The position numbers and the translations under genes are program-made. This document shows, in pieces, positions 26,121-39,400 of a DNA stretch of 64,000 bases; the stretch's first letter is position 1, and the number at the start of each line of letters is the position of its first letter. The notes beneath the pieces were generated by a model. The model searched no databases and had not been told where the DNA came from. It saw nothing but the letters and a program-made list of their open reading frames with translations. This DNA comes from Chondrilla cf. caribensis (taxonomy: Eukaryota; Porifera; Demospongiae; Chondrillida; Chondrillidae): positions 167,501 through 231,500 of the forward strand of contig OZ026556.1 of assembly GCA_964020155.1 (NCBI GenBank), in the 5' to 3' direction.

Positions 26121-28450
26121 ATAATGATTTTCATTTCACATTGGAACGTTTCTATATTTGATTTCAACTCTTTAAACTATGGGGGTTGACATTGTCCAGT
26201 TGTGTGATTGTAAGCAATTATTGACTTTTTATCCCTATCATGGACCAACTTCAATTGCTATATAACCATAATATAGAATAGTACATATACACCACAACAT
26301 ATATTATTGTTAGAATTATATATAATATGCACTGTATATACCACCTGTTTTTCAATCATGTTGGTACAGCCGACATACGTACCTTGCTTGATGCTCCTGA
26401 CTGCATTGTGTCCTATTTTATGTCCTCGTGAGGCCGTGGTGAGCAGCAATAAAAATTGACATTTTCTTCATTTCGAACATAGCTGTATGTTAGATTACAT
26501 CAAAAGCTAGGTCTAACTACAGTATAGAGTTGATAAGCCCCTTTTCCAATGAGCTATGCAAGAAGGTGCTATAGCGTTTTCATTCCTATACCTTTCAATA
26601 CATTATAAAAATATTAAGCACCTCCGAATGTAGCCATGTTTACAGGCCATGCTTACAGGGCAATTCTTTCATAGACTGGCTCACATCAATAGCTAAGTGT
26701 GACAAAGGTTTCAAGTGGACACGCCCCCCTCCCATAAGCTATGCAAAAAGGTGCTTAGCGTTTTCTCTCCTATACTCTCCCATACATTGAAAACATATAA
26801 AGCACCTCTGGATGTAGCTAGGGTTAAAGACCACCTACGGAGATGAAAATTGTTTCATGAGCTAGTTCAAAACCACGTTTAGGCCCCCTTAAAATTTCAT
26901 ATCGAGTTAGCGTTATTTGATCCTATACCTTCCCATACTGTACATTAAAAGAATATTAAGCCCCTCTGGATGTAGTTAGGGTTAGGAACCACTTAGCATA
27001 GTTGCCAACCGTCCCGAAAATGACAGGACACTCACGATTTTTTGCCACTTTAATCTGTCCCACCCGAAAATCAAATATTCCAATACTTGTCCCAAATTTT
27101 CTCACCCTTCTGGATGAAATGGGACAGCACTGTCAAAAATTGGACGATTTGGGCAAGAACGCTATTTTATTTAATTCCCATTCCAAGTTGTAATTGCCAA
27201 ATGTAAAAAATCAACCACAAAGGTTGTAAAATGTAGCCAGACAGACAGTGCATGATTAAACTTTAAGTTCATTTATTGTACATTTATATTTAATACTATG
27301 CATGAATCATGATACTTGTAATTTTAATGTCATTTAATACTTATGTTTGTAAATTGTAATCTCTGAATTCATGTCAACGTTTTGTTTGAGAATGACCAGA
27401 CATGACGCTAAAAGTGTGTCCCTAATTTTTTTTCCTGGAGGTTGGCAACTATGACTTAGGGAGATGGCAATTGTTTCAGTATACATCCACAGCTAGGTCC
27501 CTTGAAATATCTTGTTGACATGCCTCCTCTCCCACGAGCTACACAAGAAGGTGCTTAGTGTTATTTCATCCTATTCGTACCTTCCTAGACATTAAAAATA
27601 ATATTGAGCACCTACGGATGTAGTTAGGGTCAGGGACCACCTACAGGGATGAAAATTGTTTCATGAGTTGGTTTACATCCACAGCTAAATACCCTTAAAA
27701 TTTTATGTTGACATGCCCCCCCTCCCATGAGATACCCAAGAAGATGCTTAGCATTATTTCATCCTATACGTACCTTCCTAGACATTAAAAATAATATCGA
27801 GCACCTACGGAAGTAGTTAGGGTTAGGGACCACCTACGAAGATGAAAATTGTTTCACAAGTTAGTATATGTCCACAGGAAGTTCCCACAGATTATCATGC
27901 TGACACACCTCCTTTCCCATGAGCTACGTAAGAAGATGCCTAACATTATTTTTACTATATGTGCCTTCCCACATGTATGGGGAGTATAGGAGAGAGAATG
28001 CTAAGCACCTTTTTGCATACCTAATGTACATTGGAAAGGTATTAAGTACCTCCAAATGTAGCTGAGATTACGAGATAGCTACAAAGGTGGGAATTGTTTC
28101 ACAAGTTAGTTTACATCCCCAGCTAGGTCTATCTAAAATTTCAAGTTGACACGCCCCCTACCACATGAGCTATGCAAAAAGGTGCTTAACGTTTTCTCTC
28201 CTAAGCATACTGCCCCATACATTGAAAATATATTAAGTGATTACAAACTCACCGACACAATTTCGAAAGAATTTAGATTGTCCTGAGTGTGCTATAAGCC
28301 TCGTGGTGACAAGGAAGAAATTGGGAGTTTGACATGGACACTGGGTATTAACTATTCAGCCTGACCCCTATATGCCAATGGGTGCTGAGGAGTCTATATC
28401 AACCCTTCCGAACCACATACAGGCAAGGCCAATGTGTCAATATTGACCTT
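26121..28450. repeat. Degenerate R1-type repeats, reverse orientation
   Basis: No gene is visible. Diverged copies recur roughly every 200-270 bp with the pattern gagctatgcaaraaggtgct, then ctctcccatacattgaaaa, then ttaagcacctc(cg)gaatgtagct, then gaaaattgtttca. They are older relatives of the R1 array, read on the opposite strand. Pieces related to the R2 unit occur near 26400-26460 and 28250-28340. An unrelated AT-rich stretch lies at about 27000-27450. Confidence 0.75.
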
Positions 28451-28699
28451 TCACATAATAACAAACATTGTACAATCGTCTTCTGATTTTGCACAGCTCT
28501 CACAGAAAATTACTTTCTTATAGCTCACCATATAAAATTCTATTTGGAGTGGCTCTATCATCTTGATGTTGCTCAACTGCAGTTTGTGAGGAGGGGTACC
28601 TTCACTTCGGGATAGAATTGCGAAAACTTCCTTGCTGGAGATAAATGAAGTGGATGACAGTTTCATTCTTTGGAATTTTACCTTACACATAATATACAT
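28451..28699 (-). CDS. Possible small ORF, 82 aa, doubtful
   Basis: A single open frame (MYIMCKVKFQRMKLSSTSF... to CTMFVIM) lies outside the repeats. Its start is 53 bp from a good-context ATG on the other strand (28753), suggesting a former or real divergent promoter. No domain, signal peptide or similarity is recognised. It may be chance or a remnant. Confidence 0.2.
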   Translation of the reverse strand: MYIMCKVKFQRMKLSSTSFISSKEVFAILSRSEGTPPHKLQLSNIKMIEPLQIEFYMVSYKKVIFCESCAKSEDDCTMFVIM

Positions 28700-28955
28700 T
28701 CCTACGCGTAACTACTGAAGTGAATTTATATTATTGATAGTGTACAAACAAAATGGCCGATTTCAAAACGCCGACAATTACAAATTGGGCTAGAATTCGA
28801 GCGTAAGGGCTTCAACGAACGTCATATCGTCAGCGAAGGTTCTTCTAAACCTATTGGACAAGATCAAGTAATTCCAGTGCCCGGGGCAGCCAATTTTTCG
28901 AATTGAACATTTAGGGCAACTATAAATAGTGCAGATAATAATAATAAAATAGATA

Positions 28956-29245
28956 GGTCACGGTGGCGGGGTGGTCAGGTGACACGACTCTAGGCTCCAG
29001 GTCGCGGGTTCGAATCCTCAAAAGGACGGTTTTTTTCTCTGAAAAAAAAGAGCTCACTTCCTGGTGGTCAGTTGCAATACTCTCTACAAAGAACCGTAGG
29101 GGGGAGCTTTGGGACTCGCAGCTGACCTCCCAGCTAGAATAGTGTCTTCTGCATTCGTGGAATGACGCAAGTACACAGTCTCTGTGGAAAGTACCTGTAA
29201 AGCTCTCCATATACAGGTGTCTTTGACCCTTGGTGGGTGACCTTT
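28956..29245 (+). mobile_element. tRNA-derived SINE
   Basis: A tRNA-like head carries an A box (ggtggcggggtggtcagg, 28962-28979) and an exact B box (GGTTCGAATCC, 29007-29017) about 30 bp apart, as in RNA polymerase III promoters. A ~200-bp unrelated body follows, ending near cttggtgggtgacc and a T/A-rich tail. No protein is encoded. It sits about 450 bp downstream of the TMED2 stop. Confidence 0.8.
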
Positions 29246-29695
29246 TTATTAATATGAATCCTACAATTCTTGCTTTATTTCTTTTATTTTATTGTGATCA
29301 TTATATTTTGTATTTGAACAATAGAACAGATTATTATAACAATCATGTAATATTAACAAGAATCAAAAGAATTAGAAACTGTTTCTTCAGGCCTATCATT
29401 AACTACCGATTGGTTGTTGATGATAGACTTTCCTGCAAAGTTCAGTTCTCTACAGTATTCCTGGACAGCATCAATAGACTGCTTATTATAACTGTTCAGA
29501 TATTGAACAGTATTCTCAGAAATTCACATACAGAATTTTATACAAGTTGCTAAACACTCAAACTTTCGTGGCCTCCGTAGACCACAACCTGATACTCAAA
29601 AGCATATCACATTTCAATTATATTATTATTATGATTATTAGATGAAGAATCAGAAAGAAACTTACAGTCTGCATTCAAATAAATGTTATCAACTT

Positions 29696-30247
29696 TCAAA
29701 TAACACGTCTAACTTTGAAGAATCTCTTCAAGTAATAAATCTGTCCAAATGTCATGCACACAATCAGAAAGGCCTCAAACACAGACCACCAGACAACTCT
29801 TGAGTTGGTACTGTCATTAACTACAAGATTAGTACAAAATATCACCGTTACAGTAACAGAAGGATAACCTGAAATTCAACAAAATTAACATACTTATCCG
29901 ATGGACTCTTTCTCTGACCTCCATGTACTCTTGTTCGTGCTTCACAGCGGTAAGTCCCGCTGAGAGAGCTGCTATCATATCTTCAAGCTTATTATGATGA
30001 ACTGCAAAAAGTATACCCTTAGTACTCCATCACCGATACACAGAAAATACTGAAGACTATTACCATCTGTTGATTCTTGAGGGACATCTCCCAAATCCAT
30101 GCTAAACATGACTGTCTTTGATGTCATTGAAGACATCTGATTACTGAAGCAGTACGTGTACACTCCATTCATGTGAGCTGAGAAGACATACTTACCATTG
30201 CTCTCACGTTCACCTGAATATATAGATTTATGGTCAGGACCAGTTAT
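29696..30247 (-). CDS. TMED2: TMED2 (p24 beta), last three exons; start not found
   Basis: p24 proteins cycle between ER and Golgi as COPI/COPII cargo receptors. Exon A (to 30247) starts [20 protein letters not shown] and includes [20 protein letters not shown] of the GOLD domain. Exon B carries [20 protein letters not shown] and [14 protein letters not shown] (coiled coil). Exon C carries [20 protein letters not shown] (membrane span) and the tail [12 protein letters not shown], with the FF and RR sorting motifs and the stop at 29698-29696. All junctions are GT-AG. The expected first exon, with the signal peptide and the first half of the GOLD domain (about 55 residues including the ECFF region), is not visible upstream before WDR90. 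The gene may be 5' truncated or have a very long first intron. Confidence 0.85.
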
Positions 30248-30559
30248 CTGTACCAAAAGTAATGGTTACTAGTGCCATCATAGAACTACAGCACATGGAA
30301 CTATGTGTACTGTGTTTCCAACAAAATAGGCTATATTTGGGGAATCTTTGGACATAGTCGCACTTAAACTATGGACAAGGGGTCTGTCATGCAACATTTA
30401 GTCCCCCAATTTCGTGTCCACATCTGTGATATTCAGCCCCCCCCCCCCTTAACAAATACTTTTTACTTCTTATCAATCAGTTTCTCTGAGTAATGGAGCA
30501 TGGCCAACAATTTCAAACATCTTACACCACGTGTGTCCTGGGGGACGGAATATTTCAGA

Positions 30560-31170
30560 GGGGGACGATTATTTCAGAAATATCACAGACTAGATATTAA
30601 GCACTTTCGAATGCAGTTGGGGTTACGGGTTAGCTACGAAAACGGAAATTGCTTTAGAAGTTAGTTCATGTCCCCAGCTAGGTCTGTCCAAACTTTAAGG
30701 TTGACACACCTCCTACCCCATAAGCTATGCAAAGAGGTACTTAGCATTTTCTCTCCTATAGTCTCCCATACATTGAAAAAGTATTAAGCATCTCCGAACT
30801 TAGCTGGGATTATTGGTTAGCTACGAAAATCAAAATTGTTTCAAAAGTTAGCTCATGTTCCAAGCTATATCCGTTCAAAAATCAAATTAACACGCCCTTA
30901 CCTCATGAACTATGCAAAAAGATGCTTAACATTTCTCTCCTATATGTACTCTCCCATACATGGAAAATATATTAAGCACCTCCAAAATGTAGCTGGGGTT
31001 ATGTGTTAGCTACAAAGGTGGGAATTGTTTCACACATTAGTTCGCGTCCCCAGCTAGGTCTGTCCAGGTTGACACACCCCCTCCCCCATGAGCTATGCAA
31101 AAAGGTGCTTAGTGTTTTCTCTCCTTTACTCTCCCATACATTGAAAAATATATTAAGCACCTTCCAATGT
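30560..31170. repeat. R1-type units, reverse orientation (left flank)
   Basis: Three reverse-orientation relatives of R1 (aggtgcttagtgttttctct ... actctcccatacattg) abut the first R2 unit at about 31171. They are more diverged than the inner arrays. The stretch 30258-30560 is non-repetitive and I see no gene in it. Confidence 0.75.
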
Positions 31171-33085
31171 AGAACGGTTTGTATGCATCCGAAAATGTGT
31201 TGGTGAGTTTGCCACTGACACTGAGCAGTCCTTGATGACCAGCAACAGGATATGAAATTACCTGAGTGATCACTACAAGGTGTATTACACTTATATTGAA
31301 ATGTACGTACAAATTTACATATAATGCTATGTGCTATATGGACACCTGGGAGAAATTTAGATCGGCAACGAAACCTATCATTTTTGTTATCAATAGGACT
31401 GTAATAGTTGCAGGAGTGTGTCTGTGCATTAGTATTTGAACTATGATGCATTATGTGCACACAGGAGAGCTCGTGGTGACAAGCATAAAATTGACATTTT
31501 TTGGCTTGTCACCACGAGGACCATAGCACACCCAGGACGGTTTGCATGCATCCCAAATTCTGTTGGTGAGTTGGGCACAGACACTGGGCAGCCCTTGGTG
31601 ACCAGCAACGTGATGTCAAATCACCTGAGTTATCACCACAAGGCGTATTACACTCATATTCAAATGTACATACAAATGTATAATGCTATGTACCATATGG
31701 ACACCTGGGAGAATTTTCATCAGAAACAAAACCCATCATTTATGCTATCAAAGGACCGTATTAGTTCCAGGAGTGTGTCCATGCATTCGTATTAGATCTA
31801 TGATGCATTATGTGCACACAGGAGAGACCGTGGTGACAAGCATAAAAATTGACATTTTTTGGCTTGTCACCACGAGGACCATAGCACACACAGGACGGTT
31901 TGCATGCATCCGAAATTGTGTTGGTGAGTTGGGTACAGACACTGGGCAGCCCTTGGTGACCAGCAACGTGATGTCAAATCACCTGAGTTATCACCACAAG
32001 GCATATTACACTTATATTGAAATGTACATACGAATGTATGATGCTATGTACCATATGGACACCTGACAGAATTTTCATCAGCAACAAAACCTATCATTTT
32101 TGCTATGAAAAGGACTGTATTAGTTCCAGGAGTGTGTCCGTGTATTCGTATTGGATCTACGAAGCATTATGTACACACAGGAGAGGTTGTGGTGACAAGC
32201 ATAAAAATTGACATTTTTTGGCTTGTCACCACGAGGACCATAGCACACCTATGACAGTTTGCATGCATCCGAAATTGTGTTGGTGAGTTTGGGACAGGTA
32301 CTGGACAGCCCTTGGTGACCAGCAACATGATGTCAAATCACCTGAGTTATCACCACAAGGCGTATTACATTCATTTTGAAATATACATACAAATGTATAG
32401 TGCTATGTACCATATGGACACCTGACAGAATTTTCATCAGCAACAAAACCTATCACTTTTGTTATGAAAAGGACCATATTAGTTCCAGGAGTGTGTCCAT
32501 GCATTCGTATTAGATCTATGATGCATTATGTGCACACAGGAGAGACCGTGGTGACAAGCATAAAAATTGACATTTTTTGGCTTGTCACCACGAGGACCAT
32601 AGCACACCTATGTCAGCTTGCCTGTATCCGAAATTGTGTTGGTGAGTTTGGCACGGATATTGGGCAGCCCTTGGTGACCAGCAACGTGATGTCAAATCAC
32701 CTGAGTTATCACTACAAGGCGTATTACACTCATATAAAATGTATATACAAATGTATAGTGCTATGTACCATATGGACACCTGACAGAATTTTCTTCAGTA
32801 ATAAAACCTATCATTTTTGTTATGAAAAGGACCGTATTAGTTCCAGGAGTGTGTCTGTGTATTCATATTAGATCTATGATGCATTATGTGCACACAGGAG
32901 AGGTCGTGGTGACAAGCATAAAAATGGACATTTTTTGGCTTGTCACCACGAGGACCATAGCACACCCAAAATGGTTTGCATGCGTCCGAAATTGTGTTGG
33001 TGAGTTTGGGACAGGTACTGGGCAGCCCTTGGTGACCAGCAATGTGTTGTCAAATCACCTGAGTTATCACCACAAGGCGTATTAC
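31171..33085. repeat. R2 tandem array, left part (~360-bp unit)
   Basis: Units are marked by gttccaggagtgtgtc at about 31408, 31763, 32123, 32482 and 32840. Each contains a 13-bp perfect inverted repeat, cgtggtgacaagc ... gcttgtcaccacg, around an A/T-rich loop of about 20 bp. The array stops inside a unit at gcgtattaca. Short open frames here repeat with the unit and are not genes. Confidence 0.93.
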
Positions 33086-36000
33086 AATAATAATAATAAT
33101 AATAATTTTTTTCAATGTATGGGAGAGTATAGGAGAGAAAACACTATGCACCTTTTTGCATAACTCATATGAGAGAGGGCGTGTCAACTTGATATTTTAT
33201 ACAGACCTAGCTTGGGACGTGAGCTGAGATCTGAAACAATTCCCATCTCAATAGGTGACTGGTAACCCCAGCTACATTGAAAGGTGCTTATTTTTTTTCA
33301 ATGTATGGGAGAGTATAGGAGAGAAAACACTATGCACCTTTTTGCATAACTCATATGAGAGAGGGCGTGTCAACTTGATATTTTATACAGACCTAGCTTG
33401 GGACGTGAGCTGAGATCTGAAACAATTCCCATCTCAATAGGTGACTGGTAACCCCAGCTACATTGAAAGGTGCTTATTTTTTTTCAATGTATGGGAGAGT
33501 ATAGGAGAGAAAACACTAAGCACTTTTTGGCATAGCTTATAGGCGAGGGGGCGTGTCAACTTGATATTTTAGGCAGACCTACCTGTGGACTTGAACTAAC
33601 TTTTGAAACAATTCCCATCTCAATAGGTGGCTCGTAACTCCAGCTACATTGGAAGGTGCTTAACATTTTTTCAATGTATGGGAGAGTATAGGAGAGAAAA
33701 CATTAAGCACCTTTTTGCATAGCTCATGGGGGAGGGGGCGTGTCAACTTGATAATTTAGGCAAACCTAGCTGGAGACGTGAACTAACTTTTGAAACAATT
33801 CCCATCTCAATAGGTGGCTCGTAACTCCAGCTACATTGGAAGGTGCTTAACTTTATTTTAATGTATGGGAGAGTATAGGAGAGAAAACACTAAGCACTTT
33901 TTGGCATAGCTTATAGGCGAGGGGGCGTGTCAACTTGATATTTTAGGCAGACCTACCTGTGGACTTGAACTAACTTTTGAAACAATTCCCATCTCAATAG
34001 GTGGCTCGTAACTCCAGCTACATTGGAAGGTGCTTAACATTTTTTCAATGTATGGGAGAGTATAGGAGAGAAAACATTAAGCACCTTTTTGCATAGCTCA
34101 TGGGGGAGGGGGCGTGTCAACTTGATAATTTAGGCAAACCTAGCTGGAGACGTGAACTAACTTTTGAAACAATTCCCATCTCAATAGGTGGCTCGTAACT
34201 CCAGCTACATTGGAAGGTGCTTAACTTTATTTTAATGTATGGGAGAGTATAGGAAAGAAAACGCTAAGCACCTTTTTGCATAGCTCATGGGGGAGGGGGC
34301 GTGTCAACTTGATAATTTAGGCTAACCTAGCTGGAGACATGAACTAACTTGTGAAACAATTCCCATCTCAATAGGTGGCTCGTAACTCCAGCTACATTGG
34401 AAGGTGCTTAATATTTTTTCAATGTATGGGAGAGTATAGGAGAGAAAATGCTAAGCACCTTTTTGCATAACTCATGGGGGAGGGGGCGTGTCAACTTGAT
34501 AATTTAGGCAAACCTAGCTGGAGACATGAACTAACTTTTGAAACAATTCCCATCTCAATAGGTGGCTCGTAACTCCAGCTACATTGGAAGGTGCTTAATA
34601 TTTTTTCAATGTATGGGAGAGTATAGGAGAGAAAATGCTAAGCACCTTTTTGCATAACTCATGGGGGAGGGGGCGTGTCAACTTGATAATTTAGGCAAAC
34701 CTAGCTGGAGACGTGAACTAACTTCTGAAACAATTCCAATCTCAATAGGTGGCCTGTAACTCCAGCAACATTGGAAGGTGCTTAACATTTTTCCAATGTA
34801 TGGGAGAGTATAAGAGAGAAAACGCTAAGCACCTTTTTGCATAGCTCATGGGGGAGGGGGTGTGTCAACTTCATATTTCAGACAGACCTAGCTGTGGACT
34901 TGAACTAACTTGTGAAACAATTCCCATCTCAATAGGTGGCTCGTAACTCCAGCTACATTGGAAGGTGCTTAATATTTTTTCAATGTATGGGAGAGTATGG
35001 GAGAGAAAACGTTAAGCACCTTTTTGCATAGCTCATGGGGAGGGGGCGTGTCAACTTGATAATTTAGGCTAACCTAGCTGGAGACGTAAACTAACTTTTG
35101 AAACAATTCCCATCTCAATAGGTGGCTCGTAACTCCAGCTACATTGGAAGGTGCTTAATACTTTTTCAATGTATGGGAGAGTATAGGTGAGAAAACGTTA
35201 AGCACCTTTTTGCATAGCTCATGGGGGAGGGGGCGTGTCAACGGGATAGTTCAGGCAGCCCTAGTTGGAGACGTGAACTAACTTCTGAAACAATTCCAAT
35301 CTCAATAGGTGGCCTGTAACTCCAGCAACATTGGAAGGTGCTTAACATTTTTCCAATGTATGGGAGAGTATAAGAGAGAAAACGCTAAGCACCTTTTTGC
35401 ATAGCTCATGGGGGAGGGGGTGTGTCAACTTCATATTTCAGACAGACCTAGCTGGAGACATGAACTAACTTGTGAAACAATTCCCATCTCAATAGGTGGC
35501 TCGTAACTCCAGCTACATTGGAAGGTGCTTAATATTTTTTCAATGTATGGGAGAGTATAGGAGAGAAAATGCTAAGCACCTTTTTGCATAACTCATGGGG
35601 GAGGGGGCGTGTCAACTTGATAATTTAGGCAAACCTAGCTGGAGACATGAACTAACTTTTGAAACAATTCCCATCTCAATAGGTGGCTCGTAACTCCAGC
35701 TACATTGGAAGGTGCTTAATATTTTTTCAATGTATGGGAGAGTATAGGAGAGAAAATGCTAAGCACCTTTTTGCATAACTCATGGGGGAGGGGGCGTGTC
35801 AACTTGATAATTTAGGCAAACCTAGCTGGAGACGTGAACTAACTTTTGAAACAATTCCCATCTCAATAGGTGGCTCGTAACTCCAGCTACATTGGAAGGT
35901 GCTTAACTTTATTTTAATGTATGGGAGAGTATAGGAGAGAAAACGTTAAGCACCTTTGTGTATAGCTCATGGGGGAGGGGGCGTGTCAACGTGATAGTTC

Positions 36001-36485
36001 AGGCAGACCTAGCTGGAGACGTGAACTAACTTCTGAAACAATTCCCATCTCAATAGGTGGCTCGTAACTCCAGCTACATTGGAAGGTGCTTAACTTTACT
36101 TTAACGTATGGGAGAGTATAGGAGAGAAAATGTTTAGCACCTTTTTGCATAGCTCATGGGGGAGGGGGCGTGTCAATGTGATATTTTAGGCAGACCTAGC
36201 TGGAGACGTGAACTAACTTGTGAAACAATTCCCATCTCAATAGGTGGCATGTAACTCCAGCTACATTGGAAGGTGTTTAACTTTTTTTTCAATGTATGGG
36301 AGAGTATAGGAGAGAAAACGTTAAGCACCTTTTTGCATAACTCATTGGGGAGGGGGCGTGTCAAGTTGATATTTCAGACAGATCTAGCTGTGGAATTGAA
36401 CTAACTTCAGAAACAATTCCCATCTCAATACGTGGCTCGTAACTCCAGCTACATTGGAAGGTGCTTAACATTTTTTCAATGTACA
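33086..36485. repeat. R1 tandem array, left part (~187-bp unit)
   Basis: About 18 head-to-tail monomers, each with caatgtatgggagagtatag, taagcacctttttgcatagc, gagggggcgtgtcaacttga, caattcccatctcaataggt and cattggaaggtgctta. The first monomers start at 33113, 33299, 33485 and 33672. Monomers 1 and 2 look identical. A ~560-bp trimer recurs (34793, 35353). An AAT microsatellite marks the left junction. The unit carries an imperfect inverted repeat, aaggtgcttaacatttt ... gaaaacgctaagcacctt. Confidence 0.95.
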
Positions 36486-39400
36486 TACGTACGTACGTAC
36501 GTACTATGGCTAAAATTTCGCCATAGCACCACCTTGAATAACAAGGGTTACTGAGTATACAAAGTGATGGGAAGTGTTTCATAATTTAGTTCACATCTCC
36601 GACTAGATTTCTTGAAAATATCAGGGCGACACGCCCCCTTTCCCACGAGATATGCAGGATGGTGCTAAGTGCATGTTTTCCCTATTCTCCCCCATACATT
36701 GACTGTGGTGCTATGGCCAAAATTTGGCCATAGCACCACTTTGAATAACAAGGGTTACAGAGCACACAAAGTGATGGGAAGTGTTTCATAATTTAGTTCA
36801 CATCTCCAACTAGATTTGTTGAAAATATCAGGGCGACACGCCCCCTCTCCCACGAGATATGCAGGATGGTGCTATGGCCAAAATTTGGCCATAGCACCAC
36901 TTTGAATAACAAGGGTTACAGAGCACACAAAGTGATGGGAAGTGTTTCATAATTTAGTTCACATCTCCAACTAGATTTGTTGAAAATATCAGGGCGACAC
37001 ACCCCATCTCCCACGAGATATGCAGGATGGTGCTAAGTGTATTTTTTCCCTATTCTCCCCCATACATTGACTGTGGTGCTATGGCCAAAATTTGGCCATA
37101 GCACCACTTTGAATAACAAGGGTTACAGAGCACACAAAGTGATGGGAAGTGTTTCATAATTTAGTTCACATCTCCAACTAGATTTGTTGAAAATATCAGG
37201 GCGACACGCCCCCTCTCCCACGAGATATGCAGGATGGTGCTATGGCCAAAATTTGGCCATAGCACCACCTTGAATAACAAGGGTTACAGAGCACACAAAG
37301 TGATGGGAAGTGTTCCATAATTTAGTTCACATCTCCAACTAGATTTGTTGAAAATATCAGGGCAACACGCCCCCTTTCCCACGAGATATGCAGGATGGTG
37401 CTAAGTGTATTTTTTCCCTATTCTCCCCCATACATTGACTGTGGTGCTATGGCCAAAATTTGGCCATAGCACCACTTTGAATAACAAGGGTTACCGAGTA
37501 CACAAAGTGATGGGAAGTGTTTCATAACTTAGTTCACATCTCCAACTAGATTTGTTGAAAATATCAGGGCGACACGCCCCCTCTCCCACGAGATATGCAG
37601 GATGGTGCTATGGCCAAAATTTGGCCATAGCACCACTTTGAATACCAAGGGTTACAGAGCACACAAAGTGAATCAGATGGGAAGTGTTTCATAACTTAGT
37701 TCACATCTCCAACTAGATTTGTTGAAAATATCAGGGCGACACACCCCATCTCCCACGAGATATGCAGGATGGTGCTAAGTGTATTTTTTCCCTATTCTCC
37801 CCCATACATTGACTGTGGTGCTATGGCCAAAATTTGGCCATAGCACCACTTTGAATAACAAGGGTTACAGAGCACACAAAGTGATGGGAAGTGTTTCATA
37901 ACTTAGTTCACATCTCCAACTAGATTTGTTGAAAATATCAGGGCGACACGCCCCCTCTCCCACAAGATATGCAGGATGGTGCTATGGCCAAAATTTGGCC
38001 ATAGCACCACCTTGAATAACAAGGGTTACAGAGCACACAAAGTGATGGGAAGTGTTCCATAATTTAGTTCACATCTCCAACTAGATTTGTTGAAAATATC
38101 AGGGCGACACGCCCCCTTTCCCACGAGATATGCAGGATGGTGCTAAGTGCATGTTTTCCCTATTCTCCCCCATACATTGACTGTGGTGCTATGGCCAAAA
38201 TTTGGCCATAGCACCACTTTGAATAACAAGGGTTACAGAGCACACAAAGTGATGGGAAGTGTTTCATAACTTAGTTCACATCTCCAACTAGATTTGTTGA
38301 AAATATCAGGGCGACACGCCCCCTTTCCCACGAGATATGCAGGATGGTGCTAAGTGCATTTTTTCCCTATTCTCCTCCATACATTGACTGTGGTGCTATG
38401 GCCAAAATTTGGCCATAGCACCACTTTGAATAACAAGGGTTACAGAGCACACAAAGTGATGGGAAGTGTTTCATAACTTAGTTCACATCTCCAACTAGAT
38501 TTGTTGAAAATATCAGGGCGACACGCCCCCTTTCCCACGAGATATGCAGGATGGTGCTAAGTGCATTTTTTCCCTATTCTCCCCCATACATTGACTGTGG
38601 TGCTATGGCCAAAATTTGGCCATAGCACCACTTTGAATAACAAGGGTTACAGAGCACACAAAGTGATGGGAAGTGTTTCATAACTTAGTTCACATCTCCA
38701 ACTAGATTTGTTGAAAATATCAGGGCGACACGCCCCCTCTCCCACAAGATATGCAGGATGGTGCTATGGCCAAAATTTGGCCATAGCACCACCTTGAATA
38801 ACAAGGGTTACAGAGCACACAAAGTGATGGGAAGTGTTCCATAATTTAGTTCACATCTCCGACTAGATTTCTTGAAAATATCAGGGCGACACGCCCCCTT
38901 TCCCACGAGATATGCAGGATGGTGCTAAGTGTATTTTTTCCCTATTCTCCTCCATACATTGACTGTGGTGCTATGGCCAAAATTTGGCCATAGCACCACT
39001 TTGAATAACAAGGGTTACAGAGCACACAAAGTGATGGGAAGTGTTTCATAACTTAGTTCACATCTCCAACTAGATTTGTTGAAAATATCAGGGCGACACG
39101 CCCCCTTTCCCACGAGATATGCAGGATGGTGCTAAGTGCATGTTTTCCCTATTCTCCCCCATACATTGACTGTGGTGCTATGGCCAAAATTTGGCCATAG
39201 CACCACTTTGAATAACAAGGGTTACAGAGCACACAAAGTGATGGGAAGTGTTTCATAACTTAGTTCACATCTCCAACTAGATTTGTTGAAAATATCAGGG
39301 CGACACGCCCCCTTTCCCACGAGATATGCAGGATGGTGCTAAGTGCATTTTTTCCCTATTCTCCTCCATACATTGACTGTGGTGCTATGGCCAAAATTTG

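Noticed and set aside
28990..29030. Functional tRNA gene
   Set aside because: The A and B boxes are present, but I could not trace a paired acceptor stem, and a non-tRNA body follows, as in SINEs.
29230..29553. 107-aa plus-strand frame rich in Ile, Leu, Asn and Tyr
   Set aside because: AT-rich, antisense to the TMED2 3' flank, begins inside the SINE tail and shows no domain.
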